Positions 1 through 5,211 of a stretch of DNA of 8,969 nucleotides are shown here, in pieces. The position numbers were made by a program, and so were the translations under genes. Source of the stretch: CAYMDS01 sp964653195 (lineage in GTDB: Bacteria; Patescibacteriota; Microgenomatia; Levybacterales; UBA12049); the NCBI GenBank assembly GCA_964653195.1, contig CAZZCX010000032.1:1-8969 (forward strand). The letters are read 5' to 3'. Every line of letters begins with the position of its first letter. Position 1 is the first letter of the stretch. The notes beneath the pieces are model-generated. The model did no database searches and was not told the origin of the DNA. It saw only the letters and a list, made by a program, of their open reading frames with translations.

Positions 1-73
1 GCTCCCCCGAGAGGACTCGAACCTCTAACATCCTCGTTAACAGCGAGGCGCTCTACCATTGAGCTACAGGGGA
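1..73 (-). tRNA. tRNA-Asn (anticodon GUU)
   Basis: Reading the minus strand from 73, the acceptor strand UCCCCUG pairs with CGGGGGA near the window start (one U-G wobble). The D arm is GCUC/GAGC, the anticodon stem CCUCG/CGAGG encloses CUGUUAA with anticodon GUU (Asn), and the T arm is AGAGG-UUCGAGU-CCUCU. The discriminator is G at position 2, as expected for Asn. Position 1 gives the first C of CCA, so the window cuts at the CCA end and an encoded CCA cannot be checked. All arms are intact, so the gene should be functional. Its first ten nucleotides also encode the last codons and the stop of the upstream GIY-YIG gene. Confidence 0.97.
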
Positions 74-77
74 ATAT
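63..77. repeat. 15-bp direct repeat, proximal copy in tRNA-Asn
   Basis: GCTACAGGGGAATAT is identical to 362-376. This copy forms nucleotides 1-11 of the intact tRNA plus its immediate leader, and supplies the last codons and stop of the GIY-YIG gene. Confidence 0.95.
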
Positions 78-315
78 GTTTTTTAATAAACTCTCTCCCG
101 CGATAACTTTTTAATTGCTTCTCTCGAAGCAGAGCTTGTTTTCTGTCCATTGCTTGCTCTTTATATACGATAATCCAATTTCCGTCAAACTGTGATGTGT
201 AGCTATTAACAAATTTTTTATTATTATGCAATAGCAATCGCTCTTCTACATTTTTAGTTTGACCTATGTATATTTTATTATGTCTTAAGTTATAGATGGC
301 ATAGATGATATACAT
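64..315 (-). CDS. Small stand-alone GIY-YIG nuclease-domain protein
   Basis: This is an 83-residue single-domain GIY-YIG protein. The GIY-equivalent is A6-I7-Y8 and the YIG motif is Y16-I17-G18. R26 follows in the EERL helix with H30-N31 after it, and E65 in LLREKQLK is the expected metal-binding glutamate, so the active site looks complete. There is no separate DNA-binding domain. The start ATG at 315-313 leaves the fold complete; a GGAGG at 332-328 lies 12 nt upstream. Members of this family are UvrC-N/UPF0213-like and often have no known role; some relatives act as homing nucleases. Oddly, the final codons (Ile-Pro-Leu-stop) are made from the tRNA-Asn 5' end, with the UAG stop at tRNA nucleotides 8-10. 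A broken copy of the same tRNA region lies just upstream. Nuclease fold is confident; a role in moving the cassette is inference. Confidence 0.9.
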   Translation of the reverse strand: MYIIYAIYNLRHNKIYIGQTKNVEERLLLHNNKKFVNSYTSQFDGNWIIVYKEQAMDRKQALLREKQLKSYRGREFIKKHIPL

Positions 316-328
316 ATTTCCGCTCTAC

Positions 329-360
329 CTCCGCCTCCGCCAACTGGCGGATGTGCGGAG
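329..360. repeat. Nested GC-rich palindrome
   Basis: An inner perfect hairpin is TCCGCC (336-341), loop AACT, GGCGGA (346-351). An outer pair is CTCCGC (329-334) with GCGGAG (355-360), separated by 1 nt on one side and 3 nt on the other. It is much richer in GC than its surroundings and interrupts the D-loop region of the broken tRNA copy. On the minus strand its last arm plus the next base gives GGAGG, 12 nt before the GIY-YIG start, so the hairpin may hide that ribosome site. It resembles REP-type dispersed palindromes; no second copy is in the window. Confidence 0.85.
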
Positions 361-361
361 T

Positions 362-376
362 GCTACAGGGGAATAT
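362..376. repeat. 15-bp direct repeat, distal copy
   Basis: GCTACAGGGGAATAT here is identical to positions 63-77. The repeat holds the tRNA-Asn 5' end and four flanking bases, and the two copies bracket the GIY-YIG gene with a period of 299 bp. Confidence 0.95.
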
Positions 377-702
377 TTAATTGTGTGGCAATTTTATCAT
401 CAAAAGCTGCAGAAATCTATATCGTTTTCTAAAATAGCATTTTTGGAGACATAAAAAATTATTAATTACGTTTAATGTGAGCAAAAATTGAGCAAGCTTA
501 CGAGCTCATGGTATATGTATAAAAACCTATAGTTTATTGACTTTTAATAAGCTTTCAAGTATACTACTTACTGCAGGTACAATAAGTATTTACCTGCTTA
601 ATTTTGAAATCGCTTAAATAGTTCAAGATAAAGGTACCCCAACTTTTCTACATTTGTATCTTTTCTGCTCACTTCTAAGCTTAAATCTCTGTTAGGCAGA
701 TA
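377..702. other. AT-rich intergenic region with hairpin
   Basis: No convincing gene is found on either strand between the broken tRNA copy and the helicase promoter. Besides the promoter at 391-399 it holds a perfect 7-bp inverted repeat, GCAGGTA (573-579) and TACCTGC (591-597), with an 11-nt loop. On the plus strand that is followed by TTAATTTT, so it could be a weak terminator for rightward transcription, but no rightward gene lies before it. The two diverging transcription units start from this region. Confidence 0.6.
391..399 (-). promoter_or_regulatory. Extended -10 promoter for GIY-YIG/tRNA-Asn
   Basis: The minus strand reads TGATAAAAT, an extended -10 (TGn plus TAAAAT). The predicted start at about 384 lies some 12 nt before the 5' end of the broken tRNA copy, a normal distance for a tRNA promoter. 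It was probably the original tRNA promoter and would now drive the GIY-YIG gene and tRNA as one transcript. No good -35 is visible. Confidence 0.45.
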
Positions 703-708
703 TATACT
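703..708 (+). promoter_or_regulatory. Putative -10 for the helicase gene
   Basis: TATACT is a five-of-six match to TATAAT and would start transcription near 715, giving a leader of about 14 nt before the ATG at 729. The possible -35 (TTAAAT, 681-686) is poor. This placement argues against the TTG start at 708, which would lie inside the promoter. Confidence 0.4.
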
Positions 709-728
709 TGTTGCCTGTCAATAAAACA

Positions 729-1907
729 ATGTACAGACAAACAAATAAATATAGACAACATAATCCAAGAAGGGCCAGAGTAGATAAGTATAGAAAGCGT
801 GTTGAAAACACAATAGATATTAGAGCGCTTACGAAAAAGGCATCAATTCAAACTGAAGAGCAAGAGTTTACAGTTACTCACCAGTTTGCAGATTTCATGC
901 TTAGTCCTGAAATTAATGAAAGTATTTCTGCCAAAGGCTATAAAACACCATCTCCGATTCAAGATCAGGTTATTCCGGCTGTACTAGAGGGTCGTGATGT
1001 GGTCGGAATCGCAAACACAGGTACAGGTAAGACTGCTGCATTTCTAATTCCTCTTATTCAAAAAATGCTAAATAACAGATACGAAAAAGTTCTTATTGTT
1101 GCGCCTACTCGCGAACTTGCAGTTCAAATTCAAGATGAATTTATTTCCTTCGCCCAGAAACTAAGACTGTATTCAGTTCTTTGTATAGGCGGTGTGAATA
1201 TCAGACCACAAATTGAAGCTTTACGCCGGAATCCAAATGTTGTTATAGGTACTCCCGGAAGACTCAAGGATTTACATAACCAAAATCGGCTTAAAATCAT
1301 TCAGTTTCAGACGATAGTACTTGATGAAGTGGATCGGATGCTGGATATGGGATTTGTCAGGGATGTACGTTTTATCGTGTCATTGCTACCTGAAGTTCGT
1401 CAATCGCTTTTCTTCTCTGCCACATTATCTCAAAGCATAAAACAAATAATTGATGAAGTTGCGAACAATCCGCTACAGATTTCAGTAAAAAGACAGGAAA
1501 CAGCAGTAAACGTCGATCAGGATGTGATAAGAACTCAAGGTAGACAGAAATTAGATATCCTACATGATCTATTAATCCGTGATAATTTTTCAAAAGTGAT
1601 AGTTTTTGGCAAAACCAAATGGGGAATTGAGAAGCTGTCTCATCAGCTTACAGAACGAGGTTTTAACGTTGCTGCATTACACGGCAACAAGAATCAGAAT
1701 CAGCGTCAACGGGCATTGAATATGTTTAAACGAAATGAAGTTTCAATTTTGCTAGCCACGGATATCGCATCCAGAGGCATAGATGTTGATGACGTAACTC
1801 ATGTAATCAACTACGAGCTGCCACAGTCATACGATGATTATGTACATAGAATTGGTAGAACAGGTAGAAATAACAAAAAAGGAATTGCATTAAGCCTTGT
1901 TGATTGA
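729..1907 (+). CDS. DEAD-box ATP-dependent RNA helicase (DEVD variant)
   Basis: This is a 392-residue DEAD-box helicase that uses ATP to unwind short RNA duplexes, probably in ribosome assembly or mRNA turnover in the cytoplasm. All core motifs are present: Q motif (Y71-Q78), motif I ANTGTGKT (95-102), Ia PTREL (126-130), TPGR (175-178), motif II D-E-V-D (199-202), SAT (230-232), motif IV around VIVFGKT, motif V ATDIASRGID and motif VI HRIGRTGR (373-380). Motif II has Val in place of the Ala of DEAD; the acidic residues are kept. A basic N-terminal tail of about 50 residues, rich in Arg, Lys, Gln and Asn, may bind RNA. The protein ends only 12 residues after motif VI, with no C-terminal extension, so it is minimal compared with RhlE/CsdA types. 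ATG 729 is preferred to the in-frame TTG at 708. The next gene's promoter begins 5 nt after the stop. Confidence 0.93.
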   Translation: MYRQTNKYRQHNPRRARVDKYRKRVENTIDIRALTKKASIQTEEQEFTVTHQFADFMLSPEINESISAKGYKTPSPIQDQVIPAVLEGRDVVGIANTGTGKTAAFLIPLIQKMLNNRYEKVLIVAPTRELAVQIQDEFISFAQKLRLYSVLCIGGVNIRPQIEALRRNPNVVIGTPGRLKDLHNQNRLKIIQFQTIVLDEVDRMLDMGFVRDVRFIVSLLPEVRQSLFFSATLSQSIKQIIDEVANNPLQISVKRQETAVNVDQDVIRTQGRQKLDILHDLLIRDNFSKVIVFGKTKWGIEKLSHQLTERGFNVAALHGNKNQNQRQRALNMFKRNEVSILLATDIASRGIDVDDVTHVINYELPQSYDDYVHRIGRTGRNNKKGIALSLVD

Positions 1908-1911
1908 TTTT

Positions 1912-1920
1912 TGATATAAT
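1912..1920 (+). promoter_or_regulatory. Extended -10, leaderless start of DUF1801 gene
   Basis: TGATATAAT is a TGn motif joined to a perfect TATAAT, and it ends 6 nt before the ATG at 1927. Initiation about 7 nt after the -10 would fall on the A of ATG, giving a leaderless mRNA. No Shine-Dalgarno motif is present. Confidence 0.7.
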
Positions 1921-1926
1921 TTCCCC

Positions 1927-2352
1927 ATGGCGGAATTAAAAACCAAGCGCACCTCCCAAAATCCTTTAGATTTCCTAAAATTAATTGAACCCGAAGCAAA
2001 GCGAATAGATAGTCTCAGGCTTTTGAAAATTTTTGAAGAAATTACAGGAGAAAAGCCCGTCATGTGGGGAGAGAGCATTATAGGATATGGGATGTATCAT
2101 TATAAATCCGAAAGAAGCAAGCAGGAAGGGGACTGGCCGTTGGTCGGATTTTCGCCCCGGAAGCTTAATCTAACTTTGTATATTATGCAGGGTAACAACG
2201 AAAATCAGGTCTTACTCAATCTGCTTGGCAAATATAAAAAAAGTGTAGGGTGTCTGTATTTGAACAAGTTATCAGACGTTGACGAGGCAATACTTCGAAA
2301 ACTTATAAAACACTCATTCACTTATATGCAGAATGCATATCCTCAAAAATAA
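1927..2352 (+). CDS. DUF1801 domain protein
   Basis: This is a 141-residue soluble protein with one DUF1801 (YdhG-like) domain. The recognisable run is residues 44-97: an MWG motif, then IIGYGMYHYKSE, then GDWPLVGFSPRKLNLTLYIM, followed by the LLGKYKKSVGCLYLNKLSDVD segment typical of the family. Family members are common in soil and environmental bacteria; their biochemical role is unsettled and I do not assign one. There is no signal peptide or membrane segment. The start is fixed by the promoter: the ATG lies exactly where transcription should begin. It is transcribed separately from the helicase although only 19 nt separate them. Confidence 0.88.
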   Translation: MAELKTKRTSQNPLDFLKLIEPEAKRIDSLRLLKIFEEITGEKPVMWGESIIGYGMYHYKSERSKQEGDWPLVGFSPRKLNLTLYIMQGNNENQVLLNLLGKYKKSVGCLYLNKLSDVDEAILRKLIKHSFTYMQNAYPQK

Positions 2353-2398
2353 AACAATAGTATTCTTGTTTGTAAGCATTCACAATAATTAAAGTTAA

Positions 2399-2404
2399 TA
2401 TAAT
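2399..2404 (+). promoter_or_regulatory. Isolated consensus -10 in an intergenic region
   Basis: A perfect TATAAT lies 5 nt before an ATG (2410) that opens only an 11-codon frame ending at 2445. It may drive a small RNA, a long leader of the rhomboid-like gene, or be chance in AT-rich DNA. There is no TGn or clear -35. Confidence 0.2.
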
Positions 2405-2550
2405 AGTAAATGTCATATTTGATATTACGAAACTTCATGAATTAAAAACTATAACAAGCTTATGGCGAAGTATATTAATGTATATTATTTATTATCTTAA
2501 TAATTAGCTGTATCAATGATTGAGTTAGGTTGTTTAGTCTAATTAGAACC

Positions 2551-2572
2551 AACAATATATAATGATATTGTT
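2551..2572. repeat. 8-bp hairpin upstream of rhomboid-like gene
   Basis: AACAATAT (2551-2558) and ATATTGTT (2565-2572) form a perfect 8-bp inverted repeat with a 6-nt loop, followed by TT on the plus strand. It lies about 30 nt upstream of the -10 of the next gene. It could be an operator or a weak AT-only terminator for the DUF1801 transcript. It is the strongest structure in the 265-nt gap at 2353-2617, which otherwise shows no gene. Confidence 0.5.
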
Positions 2573-2601
2573 TTCAGGTGATGTCGGTAAATTAAAAGGT
2601 G

Positions 2602-2610
2602 TGTTAAAAT
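2602..2610 (+). promoter_or_regulatory. Extended -10, leaderless start of rhomboid-like gene
   Basis: TGTTAAAAT is TGn plus a TAAAAT hexamer, ending 7 nt before the ATG at 2618. It predicts initiation at or next to the start codon. No Shine-Dalgarno motif is seen. Confidence 0.55.
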
Positions 2611-2617
2611 CTACTGG

Positions 2618-3409
2618 ATGAGTATTCTTGAAAAGCTAGAGAGAAAATTTGCGCGTTATGTCCCAGAGAATATCACGATGATACTTCTCGTAGGACAAGT
2701 TTTAAGCTACGTATTAGTTTATACAAATCCCCGTTTTTATCAGTATTTTCTTTTGATAGGAGAGAAATTATATCATGGTGAAATTTGGCGACTTATTTTA
2801 TTTGCTCTCGGACCCGTATCTGAAAGTCTATTTTTCGTCATTTTCGCTTGGTACTTTTTCTATATGCTAGGTACTTCACTTGAGAGCAGGTGGGGGTCAT
2901 TCCGTTTTCTGACATATCTTCTTATAGCGTATATAGGTAATGTTTTGTTCGCCCTTTTTTTTCCTTTTGTCCCAGTCCGAAACACATATATGTTTACTTC
3001 TCTTTTTCTTGCTTTTGCACATCTATATCCTAATTTTCAACTCCTTTTGTTTTTTATTATCCCAGTTAAGGTTAAATGGTTGGGTTATCTAGCCTGGATA
3101 GGATTGCTTTTTACTATACTTTTCGCAAGTTTACCAGACAAAATTCTTGTAATTGTATCTGTGTTTAATTTCTTTGTATTTTTTTCATCAGATATTGTTT
3201 ATGCAGGGAAAATTATTCTTAGAGGACTGACAGGATCAACGCTAAAAAGTGTATCAAAAGGCAAAGCTTTACATATATGTGCGGTTTGCGGCAAAAATGA
3301 AAAAGATAATCCAGATATGGAGATAAGGTACTGTAAGACCTGCTTTCCGGAGACGTGTTATTGCGGGGAGCACATTAGAGATCATCAGCACAAAAAAGCA
3401 GTTAATTAA
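2618..3409 (+). CDS. Rhomboid-like membrane protein with C-terminal zinc ribbon
   Basis: This is a 263-residue inner-membrane protein with about six hydrophobic segments (roughly residues 19-36, 67-85, 97-117, 123-136, 141-170 and 176-195). The layout of LERKFARYVPENIT at the N-terminus, GEIWRLILF, then MLGTSLESRWGSFRF matches rhomboid-family proteins, notably a type I recall from clostridia. The expected GxSG serine motif and the late TM histidine are not visible; the region that should carry the serine reads NTYMFTSLFLAFAH. It is therefore probably a non-proteolytic relative. The tail is a cytoplasmic zinc ribbon: C221/C224, C239/C242, C247/C249 and H252, H256, H258, enough for two metal sites. 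It may act as a membrane scaffold or chaperone; substrate unknown. It has its own promoter and lies 51 nt before the ATP-grasp operon. Confidence 0.8.
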   Translation: MSILEKLERKFARYVPENITMILLVGQVLSYVLVYTNPRFYQYFLLIGEKLYHGEIWRLILFALGPVSESLFFVIFAWYFFYMLGTSLESRWGSFRFLTYLLIAYIGNVLFALFFPFVPVRNTYMFTSLFLAFAHLYPNFQLLLFFIIPVKVKWLGYLAWIGLLFTILFASLPDKILVIVSVFNFFVFFSSDIVYAGKIILRGLTGSTLKSVSKGKALHICAVCGKNEKDNPDMEIRYCKTCFPETCYCGEHIRDHQHKKAVN

Positions 3410-3422
3410 TAAAATGTAGCGC

Positions 3423-3452
3423 TTGTTTTTTTTGTAGAGCTTGTAGTATTCT
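3423..3452 (+). promoter_or_regulatory. Promoter of the ATP-grasp/C39 operon
   Basis: TTGTTT (3423-3428) and TATTCT (3447-3452) are separated by 18 nt. The -10 ends 8 nt before the ATG at 3461, so the mRNA would be leaderless or nearly so. The T-run just after the -35 follows the rhomboid-like gene's stop by about 15 nt but has no stem before it, so it is not called a terminator. Confidence 0.5.
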
Positions 3453-3460
3453 TAAAACAC

Positions 3461-4612
3461 ATGGCATTATTTTGGAATAGAAAGAAATCAGAAAAAACAG
3501 GAGAAGATAATAAACCCTTGCAGATAGATACTGAAAACAAGACTGATGATAGTCAGCAGATTGCACCCGCTCCACCTATAAAACCAGAACCCAAACCTTT
3601 CGATATTTCTTCAGATAAAGAAGCACTAAAGAATCTTAAATTAGTCGCTGTGGCATATTCACATGTGGATAGGGCATGGTTTCCGACTCAATCTGCATAC
3701 GAGGCAGAAATAGAAGTAGAAGAGCGAGCAGCTGAGGTAATCGAAGAGATAAAAAAACTTGGTGTGAACGTGAAAGGCTATCCGGGCGATCAATATTTTC
3801 TAACTAATTTATTAGTTGATAAGCCAGATATGGTCGTAAATCTTGTAGATACACTTAGAGGGAAAGATAGGCTGCAGACTTCTGTACCTGCAGCACTTGA
3901 GCTTTCAAATGTTCCTTATACCGGTGCTGAAATGGACGGTATGGTGATAGGAAATAATAGAAATCTTTTCAAACACCTCCTTCAATCATATGGCCTTGCA
4001 ACACCTGCTTTTCAGTTCATTCGCAGGATGGGGACTCAAGTAGATGCGAGCTTGGGATTACCTCTTATCGTGAAATTGAATGAATCGGGCGGTAGTGTAG
4101 GAATAGATAACAAGGCCGTACAGGAAACGATAAAAGACGCACAAAGAAAAGTTGACAAGATGATAGAGACTTATAAGATGCCCGTACTAGTTGAGCAGTT
4201 TATAGACGGTGGAGAGATAACAGCGGTTGTTTATGATGACGGATCGAAAAATCATGTATTTTTAGGAGAAAAAGTATTTAAGCTTAAACCAGACGGGAAG
4301 CATAACTTTACAAGTTTTGAGAGTTATGATGATGCAGATTCATACAAATACAAAAAAGTGAGCGATGAGGTGGCAGCGCGACTTTCACCCCTCGTAGTCC
4401 GTGCATTTAATGGATTACTTAACAGAGATTACGCTAAATTTGATATAAGAGTAGATATCAAAGGCACTTTTTATTTTACTGACTGCAACCCCAATACTGC
4501 ATTCGGTCCCGATAAAGGACTTCCTTTTACAGAAGTTGCGGCACTTCATGGTGTCTCTTTCCAGCAGATACTGGGAAGCCTTCTTAGTAAATACGCGAAG
4601 AAAATTAAGTAA
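3461..4612 (+). CDS. D-Ala-D-Ala-ligase-like ATP-grasp enzyme
   Basis: This 383-residue cytoplasmic protein has the D-alanine-D-alanine ligase type of ATP-grasp fold, which joins a carboxylate to an amine via an acyl phosphate. Residues 1-50 are a charged, Pro-rich, low-complexity tail. The preATP-grasp lobe follows (about 58-165, with LVAVAYSHVD and later MVVNLVD). The ATP-binding lobe has K171 (NRNLFKHLL), K205 (LPLIVKLNESGGSVGI), and E245/E252 in VLVEQFIDGGE. The metal site is D328 (FDIRVD), D341 and N343 (TDCNPNTAFG); the usual E of the E-x-N motif is Asp here. The long tail and the altered metal motif make it unlikely to be a housekeeping Ddl; it is better called a Ddl-like peptide or amino-acid ligase of unknown substrate. 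It is the first gene of a tight operon, with 1 nt to the next ORF. Confidence 0.88.
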   Translation: MALFWNRKKSEKTGEDNKPLQIDTENKTDDSQQIAPAPPIKPEPKPFDISSDKEALKNLKLVAVAYSHVDRAWFPTQSAYEAEIEVEERAAEVIEEIKKLGVNVKGYPGDQYFLTNLLVDKPDMVVNLVDTLRGKDRLQTSVPAALELSNVPYTGAEMDGMVIGNNRNLFKHLLQSYGLATPAFQFIRRMGTQVDASLGLPLIVKLNESGGSVGIDNKAVQETIKDAQRKVDKMIETYKMPVLVEQFIDGGEITAVVYDDGSKNHVFLGEKVFKLKPDGKHNFTSFESYDDADSYKYKKVSDEVAARLSPLVVRAFNGLLNRDYAKFDIRVDIKGTFYFTDCNPNTAFGPDKGLPFTEVAALHGVSFQQILGSLLSKYAKKIK

Positions 4613-4613
4613 T

Positions 4614-5201
4614 ATGCGTCTTTCCCGCCGCACCCAAATCACTGATTATCATTGTGGCCCAGCAGTAATAGAGATGCTGCTATCTAATCTCGGTATTGAG
4701 AAAACGCAGGAAGAAATAACTATGGCTGCAGATGCGAAAAATTCTATCGAAGAAAATGGAGTGACTGTCGAGCAGATGGCAAAAGCAGTTGAAAAGCTAT
4801 CGCCCGAAGTCATTTTATACTACAAGGAATATGGATCCGTTTCAGAGATTGAAGTGTTACTTCGTGAATATGGTCTTCCTGTAGGTGTTGAATGGCAGGG
4901 TTTATTTTACGATGACGAAAAAGAAGAAGAAAAAGGATTAGATTATGGACATTATAGCGTCGTCACCCATGTGGATTATAAAAGAAAGGCTCTCATAATA
5001 GTTGATCCATTTAGAGATTTTGCAAATTCGGATCGAATAATTTCTATTTATAAGTTTATGAACAGATGGTATGACACAAATGAATTTAAAGACCCTTTAA
5101 ATGACGACCCAATATTTATGCGTGATGAAAGACTTCTATTTGTGATATCACCTCTCAATCCTAAGATGCGCGGAAAGCTTGGGTTGAAATCGTATTATTA
5201 A
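4614..5201 (+). CDS. C39-like papain-fold cysteine peptidase
   Basis: This is a 195-residue papain-fold protein of the peptidase C39 / C39-like type. Q8 (oxyanion hole) and C14 form the TQITDYHCGPAV motif, with the usual five-residue gap. H113 in the GHYSVVTHVD segment and D131 in VDPF complete the triad. A charged loop (DDEKEEEKG, about 100-108) precedes the histidine. There is no signal peptide, ABC transporter or membrane segment, so it should act in the cytoplasm. C39 enzymes classically cut leader peptides after Gly-Gly; stand-alone relatives may act as amidases or transferases. The chosen ATG is 1 nt after the upstream stop; an in-frame ATG at 4536 would add 26 residues overlapping the ligase and lacking family similarity. 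Encoded between two ATP-grasp enzymes, it probably trims or transfers their product. Confidence 0.87.
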   Translation: MRLSRRTQITDYHCGPAVIEMLLSNLGIEKTQEEITMAADAKNSIEENGVTVEQMAKAVEKLSPEVILYYKEYGSVSEIEVLLREYGLPVGVEWQGLFYDDEKEEEKGLDYGHYSVVTHVDYKRKALIIVDPFRDFANSDRIISIYKFMNRWYDTNEFKDPLNDDPIFMRDERLLFVISPLNPKMRGKLGLKSYY

Positions 5202-5211
5202 TATTTAAATT

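Larger units (their letters stand above)
49..320 (-). mobile_element. Candidate GIY-YIG cassette inserted in tRNA-Asn
   Basis: On the minus strand a copy of the tRNA-Asn 5' part (nucleotides 1-26 plus 4 nt of leader, interrupted by a palindrome) ends at position 321. Five bases and the GIY-YIG gene follow, and then the complete tRNA begins. If the upstream copy is the original 5' part, the inserted unit is 320-49: GAAAT, the ORF, and a replacement tRNA 5' part ending at the same nucleotide, G26. The disrupted tRNA would thus be rebuilt on insertion. The matching end points and the reuse of tRNA sequence for the ORF stop are seen directly. That this was an insertion rather than a partial tandem duplication, and that the nuclease caused it, is inferred. 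Confidence 0.6.
321..376 (-). pseudogene. Broken tRNA-Asn 5' copy carrying a palindrome
   Basis: Two blocks match the intact tRNA on the minus strand. The 15 bases at 376-362 equal 77-63 (4 nt of leader plus tRNA nucleotides 1-11). The 9 bases at 329-321 equal 57-49 (the end of the D loop, the D-stem 3' strand and nucleotide 26). Between them, the five bases of the intact gene (62-58) are replaced by 32 bases containing a GC-rich palindrome. The anticodon arm, T arm and 3' acceptor strand are absent, so it cannot give a tRNA. Confidence 0.8.

Noticed and set aside
708..728. TTG start giving the helicase seven more residues
   Set aside because: It falls inside the likely -10 box; the ATG at 729 follows the predicted transcription start and keeps the whole basic tail.
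1372..1593. Minus-strand ORF of 73 codons inside the helicase
   Set aside because: It is the shadow of a well-conserved helicase core; no recognisable domain and no start signal.
1890..2078. Minus-strand ORF of 62 codons over the DUF1801 gene start
   Set aside because: Antisense to a recognised domain and running through its promoter.
2410..2500. Tiny ORFs (11 codons at 2410, 12 codons at 2462) as possible precursor peptides for the ligase operon
   Set aside because: Too short, no Gly-Gly leader, separated from the operon by the rhomboid-like gene, and expected by chance in AT-rich DNA.
4536..4613. Upstream ATG extending the C39-like peptidase by 26 residues
   Set aside because: The extension lies within the ligase gene in another frame and has no family similarity; the ATG at 4614 directly follows the ligase stop and the catalytic motif comes soon after, as usual.
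4415..4642. Minus-strand ORF across the ligase/C39 junction
   Set aside because: Antisense to conserved ATP-grasp motifs, no domain resemblance.
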